The notes: generated by a model not told the origin, from the sequence alone. Shown: positions 34,790 through 45,659, numbered from the stretch's first letter. The stretch is 64,000 nucleotides of DNA from Atriophallophorus winterbourni (GCA_013407085.1 JACCGJ010004944.1:2961-66960); one strand, 5' to 3'. Made by a program: numbers and translations.

Positions 34790-37700
34790 ATGTGGGGGCA
34801 GAGAGCTCCATATAAATTAATCTCGGAGAGCAAAGAAGGACCTTCGTCAATTAGATCAAGGTTTTGAAATAATTAACTTGTAGCCATGAGATAAGCTACA
34901 ACAGCTGTAAAATTAGGTGATCCACTGTATGCAGAATGTTAAATAGCAGGATTAAGTCACCCTTGACACGACGGTGCGAAAATTCAAACATATTCAGAGT
35001 TGCAATCCTCTCATCGTATGGCCAGTTGTATCGTCCGATCACCAGTTTTGTAGCGCGGTGGTATACGCGTACAGCGTACTTTATAGTTGGCTGGACATAC
35101 GTTTAAATTATCTATGGGAGTACTTGCTTTGTGAAACTAGAGAAGATCCTTCTGAGCAGTGCTGAGCTTTGACACGGCTTCTTGTTTACGAAACAACACT
35201 ACCATGAAACGGTTACTGCTAATCCACTCACCCAGGTCTTACTCACCCTTAACCCATGCCCGTTGCTAAGATCCATGAGAGTACACGAATTCGAATGATT
35301 AACCAACGTTTAACACTTTACATTTATGGATGTTGAATTGTATGCAGTTTTGTAAAAATAACAAATGATGCGCTTCGAAAACGTTTTGTAGAATTTGAAA
35401 ATCTTCTATGGTGCGTACGCTAGTCTTATCGTTGAGGTCATCCGCAAATAAAATGATTTTCCTGCGTAATATTTCAGGTATATCGTTCCCGTACACCAGG
35501 AAGATTATTCGCCCCAAGACTGAGCCTTGAGGCACGTCATTAGCAACTTCTACTGGGCTGGATACTGCCCCATCAACTATAAGGCTGATGTCTACCAGTC
35601 AAGTAACTCTGTACCAAGGCCAATAATCTGCCGCCCCCTGAGATGCTCCAATTTCTGTAGCCGTATGGCGTGGTTAACACGCTCAAAAGCTTTAGACATA
35701 TCCTAGGAGCAAGCATGGATAGGATAACCATTTTTCACGCCTCATGTCCAGTTATCAATGGGACAGGAGTGTCTTGTCCTAAATTCGTGCTGTGTGGTGG
35801 AAAGAAGGTTATTTTGTTCCAAGTTTTTGATACGTTCGTCAGCTACAAATCGTGCGAGAAGTTTAATGACCATTGGCAACAATGTGATCGGTTCCCGCCC
35901 TTGTATCTCGGAGTTATTAATACACTTTTCAATTTAGTAGGAACCTTGCTACAATGCAGTTTCAGGTTGAAAAGATCAGGAGGGGGTGAGAATAGAGCAT
36001 GCGCGCATTGTTTTAGGAGGAACAGTGTTATTTCGTCAGCACCCGGCGATTTATTGTAATTAACCCGAGTAGCCTCACCAGGACACTCTCAAACTTCACA
36101 GTTTCACAATTTCGTGTATTGTGTTAATTTGTGATCTGAATGCATTGGCATAACATTAGAAAAGCATTTGTTATAATACAACATACTTGAGTGAAATTGA
36201 GCGAGTTGTTGGCGGCTTTTATAGCAGTGGATTTAGTTGCAGTTGCGGAAACGCCAGATTTACCCTGGCCTTTTTGTTCACGATCTGCAAGAGGAACTTC
36301 GGGTTTCTTTCAATTTTATCCAGCAGATTGATTTGATACTCTTCAGAATCCTTTTGGACAAGTTTAGTAACTTTCTTCTTCAACAACCGGTAGGATTCCC
36401 AGGATTCAGGTGTTGTGGCTTCTCCATGCGGAGTTTCTCATCTTTATACATTTCCGTGTTAATCTCCGGATCACGAATTTGAATCCCTTTTCAGTTTTTT
36501 GAAAATATATTCATTATGGAGTTCTATCATTTCGTAGATTTTCTAAAGTATTGATGACCAACATTGTTTGACATCAGTGTTAATTCGTGCCCAGTCGGTG
36601 ACATCTTGAAGCGCCATTGATAATGCAATCGTATCAAATTTTCTTATCAATTTCTGAACGTCACTAGCTCTTTTCGCTTCAGACATATAGTCGGAAACAA
36701 TGACTAAATGATCACTCTTTCCAAGTGGTGCTTCATAGCGTATAACCTCAATGAAATTTGGATGATTAGTATTTGGGCAGATAAGTTGTGTACGTTTCAA
36801 ATATGTTTGGGCTCGTGTTTATATTACATCGACGGTTCCGATAGAGTCGTTCGACATCCGTTTTTCGATCAGTATTCCCTTCATCGCTGTGCTCAGTACC
36901 AAGAGTTTCGGCATCTTTCACGATAGCGTCGGTTTTCAGGTGTTTACTGATAATTTGGATCTTTCATGTAAGTTTGTATCGATACTGGTTCCAATTATCG
37001 AGCACAATGTCTACCATAGTGGTGGTTAAAAGTGTCCGTTTCAAGGGTCGTAAACCATAAAGTTCTTAATTCGGTGACTTCAGGATTCAGAAATTATCGA
37101 TAAACGCTGCATTGTTTATTTGGATAGCATTGCAAATAAATCTCTACTTTCGTATGTCGAGGCTGGATGTACAATTTGTACCTGAACCAGTGGCAGCTTC
37201 CGGGACATTAAAGAGCGTACGCTTATTGCTATCATTTATTTTGCTTTGTTTCCCTTCCGGTGGTGATTTTACCCGCTCTGACCTGGACACTTTAACAAAT
37301 ACACGAGATGTATTTTCCTCACAGTTCCGTTGAAACTTATGACGTTGCAATTATACCTTCTAACTCCTTCTCATTTTGCACTACTCCCTTGAGCAAACGT
37401 AGTTACACTTGGTTTAGCGCTTTTAGGGGATTAATCAAGCGAATCAACGAAACCGGATGAATGGATTTTAGATTCATTCGAGGGCATAGTTTTAACCGTT
37501 CAGCCACGTTATGTTGGTGTCTTTTCGAGAATAACGTCACCGTCGACTCTGGCACGTTGGTACAGATAACACTAAGTGAAATTCCTTTCGAGGCAACTGT
37601 GGTTAATGGGGCATTCGATGTGAACGGTTTGGGCTTTAAGGCGATTTTAACACTGAGCTGGGTGTCGTGTTGCAAGAAATCAACCTTTTAAGGAGCATGG
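34790..37700 (-). mobile_element. CR1-like LINE, long antisense copy (main body)
   Basis: Reading on the minus strand from right to left: an ORF1 piece with LSVICTNVPESTVTLF (37675-37403); an endonuclease C-terminus with APLGKSDHLVIV (36800-36543), which includes the SDH block; a linker with LLDKIERNPKFLLQIVNKKAR (about 36370-36270); early reverse transcriptase blocks NKSPGADEI and ITPRYKGGNRS (about 36060-35850); DMSKAFERVNH (about 35705-35650); VPQGSVLG...ILFADDL (35535-35299); and a C-terminal remnant with TKLVIGRYNWPYDERI and VKGDLILLFNIL (about 35060-34900). Nearly every block needs a frame change. The N-terminal ORF1 part continues at 38400-38720 beyond an inserted hammerhead repeat. 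Confidence 0.8.
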
Positions 37701-37904
37701 TATGGTGGTGGTAAAGTTGAGCGTATTCGATTATTCATTTTAAATGTTTAAGGCTTGATTAATGACTGCATAGAATTATTCATTTGTGCAAGCTCATCTT
37801 TCAGTTATGACAGTCTACGTTCTATTGTATTAGGCACTTTTCCTATATATACTCTTGCGATGGCTATTAATATTTGAATTTTGACAGGCATTGCAGAAAT
37901 AACA

Positions 37905-37917
37905 AAACAGATGGATA
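37905..37917. repeat. target-site duplication, left copy
   Basis: AAACAGATGGATA, identical over 13 bases to 38393-38405. It brackets the 475-base hammerhead-repeat insertion. Confidence 0.9.
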
Positions 37918-38086
37918 AACAAAGTTATAAATTTATGCCACTGTTATATAGGGTTCTTACAAAGAACCACGATGTTCAAATACGTAATCACAAAGTGATT
38001 TCCGGTCATGAGCTCGAGGCACTTATAAAAGACCGATCTAATGTGGTGCTCACCGTCTGATGGCTCACTGAACATGACCTCACTGT

Positions 38087-38128
38087 CTCCATCTGATAAC
38101 GGCAAACAGCCAGAAACTGGCGGTGGTG
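38087..38128 (+). ncRNA. type I hammerhead ribozyme, core mutated
   Basis: CTCCAT, core CTGATAA (G8 position mutated to A), stem II CGGC/GCCA around AAACA, GAAA, stem III loop TG with G-C-G in place of G-T-H, stem I GTGGTG. The core and cleavage triplet changes predict an inactive copy. Confidence 0.65.
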
Positions 38129-38318
38129 TGTATGGGATGGGAATGTGAGCACCACAATATATTGGACTTTTATAAACGCCTCGAGCTCTTGGTTAGGAAT
38201 CACTTTGTGATTCTGTATTTGAACATCGTGGTTCTTTGTATGAATCCTATCTATATACAAGTTTAACTTTGTTTACCACTACCAATGTTTCAAGGCTCAC
38301 TGAATCAGATCTTACTGT

Positions 38319-38360
38319 CTCTACCTGATGACGGCAAACAGCCAGAAACCAGTGGTGGTG
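38319..38360 (+). ncRNA. type I hammerhead ribozyme, cleavage site mutated
   Basis: Core CTGATGA and GAAA are intact, stem I CTCTAC/GTGGTG pairs four bases beside the core with one G-U, stem II CGGC/GCCA has one mismatch. Stem III loop is CA and the cleavage triplet is GTG, which is not permissive. Confidence 0.65.
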
Positions 38361-38392
38361 CGTAATGGATAGGAATGTGAGAACCACAATTT

Positions 38393-38405
38393 AAACAGAT
38401 GGATA
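38393..38405. repeat. target-site duplication, right copy
   Basis: AAACAGATGGATA, matching 37905-37917. Confidence 0.9.
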
Positions 38406-38725
38406 GTTATTATAGTTTACAAGCTTTACACACCCATCAATCAAATTCTACTCACAGGTCACGTGCAAGTGTAAATCGCAAAAAGTACATTTAACAAAAG
38501 CAATATCACTGATTACCGGGTCCAGGCTATTGGCGCAGTGGTCAACTTGTTTCCATGTTTTTGCCGGATCAACAATCCTCGCAGTCACATCTTGATCGAT
38601 CGAATTTTTTGCACGTGTGTTGACTTTCGTGACGCAGTAACACATGATAGTAGCCTGAATTGGGCCGCTCGGTTTAGAGAATTTCTTTTGCTCGAATGAT
38701 CGATAGAGCCGCGTTTGAACTCATG
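38406..38725 (-). pseudogene. CR1-like ORF1 N-terminal piece, antisense
   Basis: The minus-strand frame 38645-38448 contains a remnant of the ORF1 zinc finger (CTFCDLHLHVTCE, giving C-x2-C and H-x3-C). Orientation and position fit the start of ORF1 of the CR1 copy at 34790-37700, from which it is split by the hammerhead repeat. Confidence 0.6.
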
Positions 38726-39374
38726 AATTCTGATAGCTATGTTTGAAACTAACACAATTCTTGGAATGGAATAAATCCGTGCACATTCAGCGAAAATATC
38801 ACCAAAAATGTCTGAGCAACAAAAATTTCGAAGTTGGACTTTTCTTTCTAGAATTGCGTTACGCGGTCATTTACAAACGAGATGTACTAGCTCTGAATAA
38901 TAATATCGTGAACTAAGAACCTACTCCTGGCCATTCACATATGAAGCATTCTATATGACGTCATCATTATGCTGGGTTAGAACAGCTAATAGTTTTGACT
39001 ATTGAATGAACATAACATCGACATCGTGCAAATACAACAGATAGACGATTAGTGCTTGCTCCAGTGGAGATTCAGCGAGTTAGTGCAATCAATGAACTTT
39101 TTTGTCATGTTATACAGCTTTGAGTATAAAAAATGCGCGCTTCTGAGTTCGATCAGTTGTGGACATTGGCATACTGGGGCAAACAAAAAACATTTAGGGA
39201 TATATATTTTCAGTCAAGAAATATGAAATCTTTTATTTGCTAACATTTCACATTTCAAATGTGCCACTTGGTTAATCAAATATATATCATAAGTTTTATA
39301 TGCAATTTTCTAATCAGTAAAACACCAAACAAACAAATTTCAAAATATCCTTATTTAAATGCACTTATATCACA
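38726..39374. other. no recognisable gene
   Basis: AT-rich, no supported feature. The 5' UTR of the antisense CR1 copy probably begins in the left part. Confidence 0.35.
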
Positions 39375-39450
39375 CACCCAACTCATGATCTGTTTCGTGC
39401 TGTTTACATTCGTCAAATCGGGACAGTAAGATCATGATCCGAATGTATTG
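39375..39450 (-). ncRNA. hammerhead ribozyme, second subfamily, degraded
   Basis: Minus-strand core TTGACGA (first base mutated), stem II ATGT/GCAC around AAACA, GAAAC, then AG loop and ATC. Flanking sequence (CATGATCTTACTGTCCC) matches the copy at 59968-60009. A single unit with no tandem partner. Weak stem I, probably inactive. Confidence 0.55.
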
Positions 39451-40060
39451 AAACGTAGGCAAAGCTCGAACGAATAAGCCACTGTCGGATAAAGCTAGCA
39501 CGAACAACTTGTTTAATCACATGAGTGATCACACATGTAGAGTGTTTAAACCAAAGGGCGTGTTACGGTGGATCGTTGGATGTTTTTCCTCGAGTTCGTT
39601 TTCTCTAAATTTGAACACGTATATGTACCAGGTTCTAGAGTAAGTCAGCCAAGCCTGGACACCATGGCTTGAAAAAAGATATTTTGTTTCTGGACACATT
39701 AATTCATCGCCCTCAGAAGACTGAGACACAGGACTCATTCACACAGTAGAATTCAAGGCAAGCCTCTCTTTGTGTATAAAGTGCTTAATATTATTTCACA
39801 CTCTCTTCGAACTGCTATCAGCAACTAAGGCCACAGTTGCAAATAGGATATATCAATTTCCAAACGGAAACTACGGAGGTAGTTTTATACCTGTTTTTTG
39901 TATCGAATTCAGTGCACGCCAGTTTAATACAATCTAGCTGCTAGTTTGTCGGATCATACAAATTTAGCGTCAAGAAAATTGTCAACGGCGTGTTGATTTG
40001 CTTAAACATGAACTACTTTATATTTAATGCGCAATAATACAAACAAAAGTAAGTATTATC
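39451..40060. other. no recognisable gene
   Basis: The small minus-strand ORF 39738-39529 has no recognised motif. The upstream part of the PLE at 40066 is not recognisable here, which suggests that it is truncated. Confidence 0.35.
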
Positions 40061-40065
40061 AATAA

Positions 40066-40845
40066 GTTTACCGATATCACCAGTACTTGATAATGGTTAT
40101 ATGGAGCACTTTGTAAACAGTGTCCTTAACAGTGAATGTATTAGGCCAAGTTTAAGGTGGCAATACGTTGATGACACGTTTGTCATCATAAAGCGGGAAC
40201 ATTTGAAACCTTTCTTCAAGTATTTGAATGACATAGACCCAAAGGTAACAGTCACAAAGAACGCTGTCTTGCGATACACCTCCGTGCATCCGAGACAGGT
40301 CTTCAGGTCAATATGTTCGTCCAATTTCCACAAGATAGTACACCTAAGTAGCGATGAAAATGAACGAATACAGGCTTGTCGTGAAGCTACCCAACGCCTG
40401 TTAGACCACGGTTATCCGAAACGTTTTTTGAAAAGTCAATTAATCAGGGTAAAATACCCATCCGTTAATTCAGAGAAGAATTGGCGGGAGACGGTTTGTA
40501 TACCACATGTTACAGGCACATCAGAAGCAATCAGTAGAATCTTGAGCCAGGCGTCCATATGTGTGAGGTATAAGGGAAAACTATCTGTTTGACCCCAGTT
40601 CATCTTAATGCGGGAGTATATCATTCCTTGATATGCAATTCAGCCTTGGCGGAGCAGGCTTTAAATACAGGCCACAACGTCTATCTAGACAATGTGAAGT
40701 GTTAGCAAGCGGTATTAAACCGTAAGTTGAACGCCTACATGCGAAGACGGACGAAATTTCTAGGTCGAGTGGCATTCAATAAAGTAAATGGGGCTGACAT
40801 CTCAAAAATCTGGCGCTCAGCGCTGATGCGAGCGTAAATAGTTCA
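40066..40845 (+). pseudogene. Penelope-like element relic: reverse transcriptase to GIY-YIG end
   Basis: Starts in the PLE reverse transcriptase with LPISPVLDNGYMEHF (40068), equivalent to the G-S-P-x-S-P-x-L-A block. An open frame 40101-40592 follows with RWQYVDDTFVIIKREHL (catalytic YVDD), LKPFFKYLNDIDPKVTVT, a short internal deletion where the PFLD block should be, then the connector VHPRQVFRSICSS...IQACREATQRLLDHGYPKRFL. The start of GIY-YIG is lost. Its end is readable in another frame as NSALAEQALNTGHNVYLDNVK (about 40648-40710) with KFLGRVAFNKVNGADIS (about 40755-40805). Tail: three TTCAA units at 40842-40857. A 5'-truncated dead copy. Confidence 0.8.
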
Positions 40846-40857
40846 ATTCAATTCAAT
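40842..40857 (+). repeat. TTCAA microsatellite at PLE end
   Basis: Three TTCAA units directly after the readable end of the Penelope relic; possibly its 3' tail. Confidence 0.6.
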
Positions 40858-41221
40858 TATAATTATTTATAAAGCATATAGTTTCACAAATTACCACAGG
40901 ATTATATGGGAGCTACGAATAAAACAAGGGAAAATGGGATTTAGTTTCTTACTGTGTAGTTAAAAAATCAGGTAAAACACTAAAGGGCGGAAATTATTTT
41001 CGATTTGTGGGATGACAAATATTGATGCATGGAGTCAAAATGTATAGTTGTCATTGACGCACGGGTTAAAGGTCAAAAAGTCATCAAGGATTCTGTAGAA
41101 CATCTGCTGGTTTGTTGAGTTTGCAAAATAATCGGTAGATTCTTCCAAGTTCTCAATCACCTTATATCAAATAGCTAATTAATTTTTCTCTCTTTACTTT
41201 CAAATATCGTTTAAACACAAT
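40858..41221. other. no recognisable gene
   Basis: No supported feature between the PLE and the hammerhead dimer. Confidence 0.35.
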
Positions 41222-41262
41222 ACCATTAAAGTAATGTGTTGCTCACATCCCCATCCCTTACA

Positions 41263-41304
41263 CTCCACTACCGGTTTCTGGATATTTGCCATCGTCAGTT
41301 AGAG
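41263..41304 (-). ncRNA. type I hammerhead ribozyme, nearly intact
   Basis: Minus strand: core CTGACGA, stem II TGGC/TCCA (outer pair lost) around AAATA, GAAA, stem III loop CG, cleavage after GTA, stem I CTCTAA/GTGGAG (first pair A-G mismatch, then four pairs plus a G-U). Core complete. Confidence 0.72.
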
Positions 41305-41503
41305 ACAGTAAGATCAGGTTCGGTGAGCCTTGAAACAGTGGTAAAGTGGTAAACAAAGTTATACTTGTATGCCACTGTAATATAGGGTTCGTACAACGAA
41401 CAACAATGTTCAGACACGGGATCAAAAAGCGATTTTTCGTCAAGCACTCAAGGTGCTTATGGATGACCAAAGTAATGTGTTGCTCACATCCCCATCCCTT
41501 ACA

Positions 41504-41545
41504 CTCCACTACCGGTTTCTGGCTGTTTGCCATCGTCAGGTGGAG
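41504..41545 (-). ncRNA. type I hammerhead ribozyme, fully intact
   Basis: Minus strand in order: stem I 3' strand CTCCAC (41545-41540), CTGACGA (41539-41533), stem II TGGC (41532-41529), loop AAACA, GCCA (41523-41520), GAAA (41519-41516), stem III C/G plus the A-U pair around loop CG (41514-41513), cleavage after A 41510 in the triplet GTA, stem I 5' strand GTGGAG (41509-41504). Stem I pairs six of six, stem II four of four, and every catalytic core base is present. Family knowledge: minimal type I hammerheads with a two-pair stem III occur in newt satellite DNA and in PLE and retrozyme repeats. Self-cleavage is predicted, not shown. Confidence 0.9.
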
Positions 41546-42149
41546 ACAGCATGATCAGGTTCACCGAGCCTTGAAACAGTGGTAAAGTGGTAAACCAAGT
41601 TATACTTGTATGCCACTGTTATATAACACCATTAGTTATGTACTTTTACTCGTGCTAGAGCGGGGCATTGTAATCGGCCGTGCTCAAAAATAATTCTTCC
41701 ACACATTTTTATTTTTTTCTGTCATCATGGAACCATTTTGTTTTATAAACGTTTTAACATGTTTCTATGTAAGCGTTGGAAGCTTGATGCCCCGCACGCT
41801 TTAAATTCTGTGCAAATTTTCATTTTTAAAAATGGAGAATTTGCTGCGCCGGTCAGAAAAATGCGAAAGAAAACGTGTACATGAAGACTTTGAAAATCGT
41901 GGAGGCTGAAATTTCGTCAACTCGCTGAATGCCGGTTTAAACGAGACCAAAGCTGTTTCGGATTTACATCTAACTAGCAATCTCAAATTTTCCCATTACA
42001 CTTTAACGGTTTCTACCATAATTGTTATTCGTATTAAAAATTTGCCTGGTTAAATTAATTTAATTGGCTGAAAATTTGTTTCAACGAATTAAGCTTTTTT
42101 CTTCTTTTCTCTTCTTCATGTGGGCCACAGCGTCAATTGAATTTGACAG

Positions 42150-42240
42150 TGTTCACTTGTTTTAGTTTGATTTACATACACATCGTATTAAGCTAATCGA
42201 CCACTGATCCTGATCATGCCTACGTGATGTCATACCACAT
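42150..42240 (+). repeat. dispersed repeat, family unknown (copy 2)
   Basis: Blocks GTGTTCACTTGT, CGTATTA and CTGATCCTGATCATG match 22486-22590 in the same order and orientation. No coding motif. Confidence 0.4.
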
Positions 42241-42890
42241 AGGTTTACTATAGGCTGCTTTTGCGGTAAGGTAGAAACAGAGATGGTGGGTTGTGTGCAT
42301 CATAGTCATGTTCTCTTGTCCTGATTATCACCCTTGGTCTGACGAATCTTCTGTGTTAGAAGTGAAACGTTACGAAATACTGCTATAACCGATTGAACAC
42401 AAATTTCTTTCTAATAGTTTATTAGCCTTAGTTAAAACGAAACTTACAGCTTAAATGCATTTACTTATTGGCAATTTAATTCACTGCGTTACCTCAGTCG
42501 TAATGACCGATACATTTAATTTCAGATATATTCCGCACCCAAATTTATTCCCTTCGGTTACATTTAATTGTATGGCTTATCAATCGTTAATCTTGGAAAT
42601 TGATTCTTGATTGTTTGGCAAACAGGTTGCCCTACCTTCGCCTTTTTAGTTAAAAACTATTATACATTATAATACATTGTTTATATACATATATACACAC
42701 ATAATAAATAATATTGGCTATCATACTATCTCTCTTTGTCTAAATATACAAGTTGCTCTGTTTGTAAAGAGACAGCCAAACAGCCTACACGACAAAAAGC
42801 AAGCCATTGTGCTTTAGATATTCAATACTTGGCTACATTTTCATTCGAATAAGCTGATGGTGGTAGAATTGGATGGAACTTATATAACTT
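42241..42890. other. no recognisable gene
   Basis: No supported feature apart from an AT-rich low-complexity run (TATACATATATACACACA, about 42680-42705). Confidence 0.35.
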
Positions 42891-42896
42891 TCAAGG

Positions 42897-45655
42897 TTAT
42901 TCAAGTTTCAAGGTATTTAATGGTCAAAAAGCAACAAACTTAACAAAAATTATAAGATGGTAAAAATTGAAATGTACGTGTATAAACAAGATAACTAATT
43001 AGAATAATTAGTATACAAGTGTTCGGGAAACTAATAATTCAATAAATATTCGTCTAATTTCGTTTTAAATTCGTGCATGCTAGTGAAGTAGGAAGGCAGG
43101 AAGCTAGTTAGGCAGGAATGGGGGACCACCGCCACATATTTTCATGGGTCCGATAATTTCTCGTATCCCTTCACGAGAATGAGTCCTGTAAGGGATGATT
43201 CGAAGTATGGAATGTTTTTTAAAATAAGATTAGGTCTCCTTTGATTCGTCGACTGCGAAAGTCGAACAGATTCAGTTGAGCTATCCATTCTTTATAAGGC
43301 TTGTTTCGGATGCCGAGAACTAGTTTTGTTGAGCGGTGATAGATTCGGTGCATAAGTTCCACATCCTTCTTGAGCCACGGAGACTATGACTGCACGCCGT
43401 AATCCATGACTGGTCTCAAGTATGCATTCATGATCCTTAGGAATATCTTGGGCGAAAATTTCCCAAACACCGTTTTAGTAGATTTTCGACACGTGTTGCT
43501 TTTTTAAATATATTGTTAGTTTGAAATGAGGTATTTAAACTCAAGCATTTTGTTTCCGAGACATTGTGCATTAGTGTGGATGGATCTCTTGGGTTGTTTT
43601 TCTCAACATGGATGGGGTGAGGGCAAGGAGGCTAACGGAGTGCTGAATATCTCTTAGGCCGACTCATCCCGATTTGGCAGTTAAATGTTTTTGCTTGCAA
43701 GGCTGCCTGATCATTTTGTGGTTGTAATGTCGGAATAAATTGATTTATAATGTCGGCTGCATTTGTTTCTCACAAGTCAACTACTGAATGATTGGTTGTG
43801 TTTCTATTGGACTTTGTGTTGCACCTATCTGTCCAATATGAATTTTCGATCCACATAGTCTAATTTCTCGTGGCATTAGTCTGCGGCCATTTTCCCAACG
43901 GAATTTTGACCGTGTTCAACATATATTTACACAGGAACGTTATTTAAAGGGGCTTAGGACCGATGCCCTTATAATTCGCAGATTTGGGGATGCGGAACGT
44001 GTCCGTCACAGCTACATCATGCAAGCCAAGAATATCACTGAGGAATCGCCATTGCAGCTGATCGTGTTAGCTTATTAGTTGCTTCATCGGCTTATGGGAC
44101 TCCGAGAAGGATTAAACTTCGATCATCCCTCTGCTTCGCTTGGTCTTGTTTCTGGGAGTTCCGGGCCATTTCCCAACAGGGTAAATCAGCGATGATAATT
44201 GCAGTGGTCTCTGAACTCTCCCTACGCAGGAGAAAAGTGGATAGTAAGATGTTTTCTAGATCCCTTTCAGGGCGGACCGTGATTTTAAGCAGTCTTGGCT
44301 GGTCCAGATTTAAGGGAGTAGGTTTAGGATTCAGTCGGATCAATGATAGCGGTTCAGCTGACTCTAAGTCCATGCTGCCGCACAACCTTATCCATTCTTC
44401 TTTATCGTGAGTTAGCCTATCCCCGAATAAGGTGGTACTTGTTTCCTTTACGTTGGTGCATATCACGCTTAGTCCTTCGAGCGTATGCACACATTGTGCC
44501 TGTCGCTGTAGCTGGTAACTGGAAGTTTCAACTGCCTTAGATCGAATACCTATTGTGTCCAATTTTGGAGTATTTTGCACCATGACTTTTGGTTTTGAAC
44601 CTGAGGGTTTTCGCTGCACCTTCAGATAAGCGGGTGGTTTTGGCTCCTTAACTTTTTGCGGACCAGGAAAGTTCTGGACAGACAGGCCTTTAACAGTCGC
44701 ATTTGTTAAGGTGGCATATTGATGAAACGATCGCTCTTCACGACTCACCGGCACATTTACAGCAGCGGAACATTCGGGTTGAATGATCTGCGAAGATTCA
44801 GCGTTTATCTGACTGGTATTACCGTCAGTGGTTATGGATTTATCCAAACCTTTACGGACAATCTGACAATTCTGAGCGGTGACCAGAGTCACTACCGTTG
44901 CCTTCAACGTTTGTATGAGGAACTCTAAGCTCAGCATCCGATCATCTAGGTTTCTTTATTGCACACTTGTTCGAGGAGCTAAATCTGCGTTTGGTATAGT
45001 TCGACAATTTTTGCACACGTAGCGTACACCAGGCATGTTTTCATCAATCAGGATCGATTACGCCTCTGGGGTCAATTAGTTAGCACATTTTGCGTGACAT
45101 GTGTGGGAACAGTTGCGACACGTGACAAAATTGACCTTACCACTGACGACTTTCATGCAGACGACGCACGTTTCGCGAACATCAGATTTTTTTCGTTAGC
45201 GTGGACTAACAAAAGTACAAATCAGAGCGGTTGGTTTGTGTGGTATTGTGAAGTTGACGGAAAGTGACGAGTTGTAGGAATATTTCGTAACCCGATTTAG
45301 CCACGAATTTGCCAGCCTCCCGTTGAGAATATTGGCGTGAAATTGATTTCACGTTGAGTATTTCTCCAAGTAGTTCCCGACAGTGGTAAACATTGATGGG
45401 TTGATCTAACAGCAGAAACACAAAACCGATTAGAATAAACGAACGAACTGTAGAAAATCCACAGGTGACGAACACAAAGAACGACACGTCGTTGATGGAT
45501 GATTCTTGTATCAGTAGATCCGTCGTAGCAAACTTTCAGATAGATATCCAAAAATTAAACCGATCGGATGAAAACTATGAAATTTATATCAAAAAATATC
45601 GGAGGTCAAAATTAATCCAACCGCACGTCATGATTCACGATCTAGACGTCTAATA
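42897..45655 (-). mobile_element. CR1-like LINE, antisense, both ends present but internally deleted
   Basis: In minus-strand order: a 5' UTR (45655-45190) homologous to 61110-60705; ORF1 (about 45180-43850); the first endonuclease block, recognisable as TNAQ (about 43570); then after a jump near 43515 the C-terminal part of ORF2 (KFSPKIFLRIMNAYLRPVMDYGVQ, about 43470-43380; LVLGIRNKPYKEWI and RIKGDLILFY, about 43310-43200); a 3' UTR; and a tail GCTTTTTGACCATTAAATACCTTGAAAC near 42930-42897. The central endonuclease and nearly all of the reverse transcriptase are absent, so the copy is defective although its termini are kept. Confidence 0.8.
43850..45185 (-). pseudogene. CR1-like LINE ORF1 with PHD-like finger, antisense
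   Basis: The zinc finger at 45180-45070 reads ETCVVC, VTCRNC, HTCHAKC, followed by YVCKNC near 45020, giving the C2-C2-H/C-C2 ligand order of a PHD-like finger. A long open frame follows (44937-44092, 281 codons) with LSVICTNVKETSTTLF, RLNPKPTPLNLDQPRLLKITV and IIADLPCW. The end continues in another frame with VAVTDTFRIPKSANYKG (about 44020-43960). A stop and frameshifts separate the parts. A long linker rich in Pro, Lys and Ser separates finger and core, as in the copy at 27278. Confidence 0.82.
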
Positions 45656-45659
45656 TTAA

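Larger units (their letters stand above)
37918..38392 (+). mobile_element. hammerhead-ribozyme repeat with 5' inversion (retrozyme-like)
   Basis: A 475-base insertion bounded by a perfect 13-base target-site duplication, inside an antisense CR1 ORF1. The right part (about 38049-38392) is a plus-strand repeat with two hammerheads 232 bases apart. The left part (about 37918-38048) is the same repeat body inverted, so 37918-38046 and 38147-38272 form long inverted repeats. An inverted 5' end plus a target duplication is the usual product of twin priming during target-primed reverse transcription. No coding capacity. Confidence 0.85.
41222..41634 (-). mobile_element. hammerhead-ribozyme dimer (retrozyme-like) with target-site duplication
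   Basis: Minus-strand element of about 399 bases (41229-41627) between ACCATTA repeats at 41222-41228 and 41628-41634; allowing one mismatch the duplication extends to ten bases. Two ribozymes lie exactly 241 bases apart. On the ribozyme strand it starts TTATATAACAGTGG and ends ATGTGAGCAACACATTACTT, the same 3' end as other copies. It is the least mutated member in this window and the best candidate for recent activity. No protein is encoded; movement would need an outside reverse transcriptase. Confidence 0.88.

Noticed and set aside
40101..40592. Possible host gene (163-codon open frame)
   Set aside because: The frame carries the YVDD catalytic box and connector motifs of Penelope-like reverse transcriptases, so it belongs to a transposon relic.
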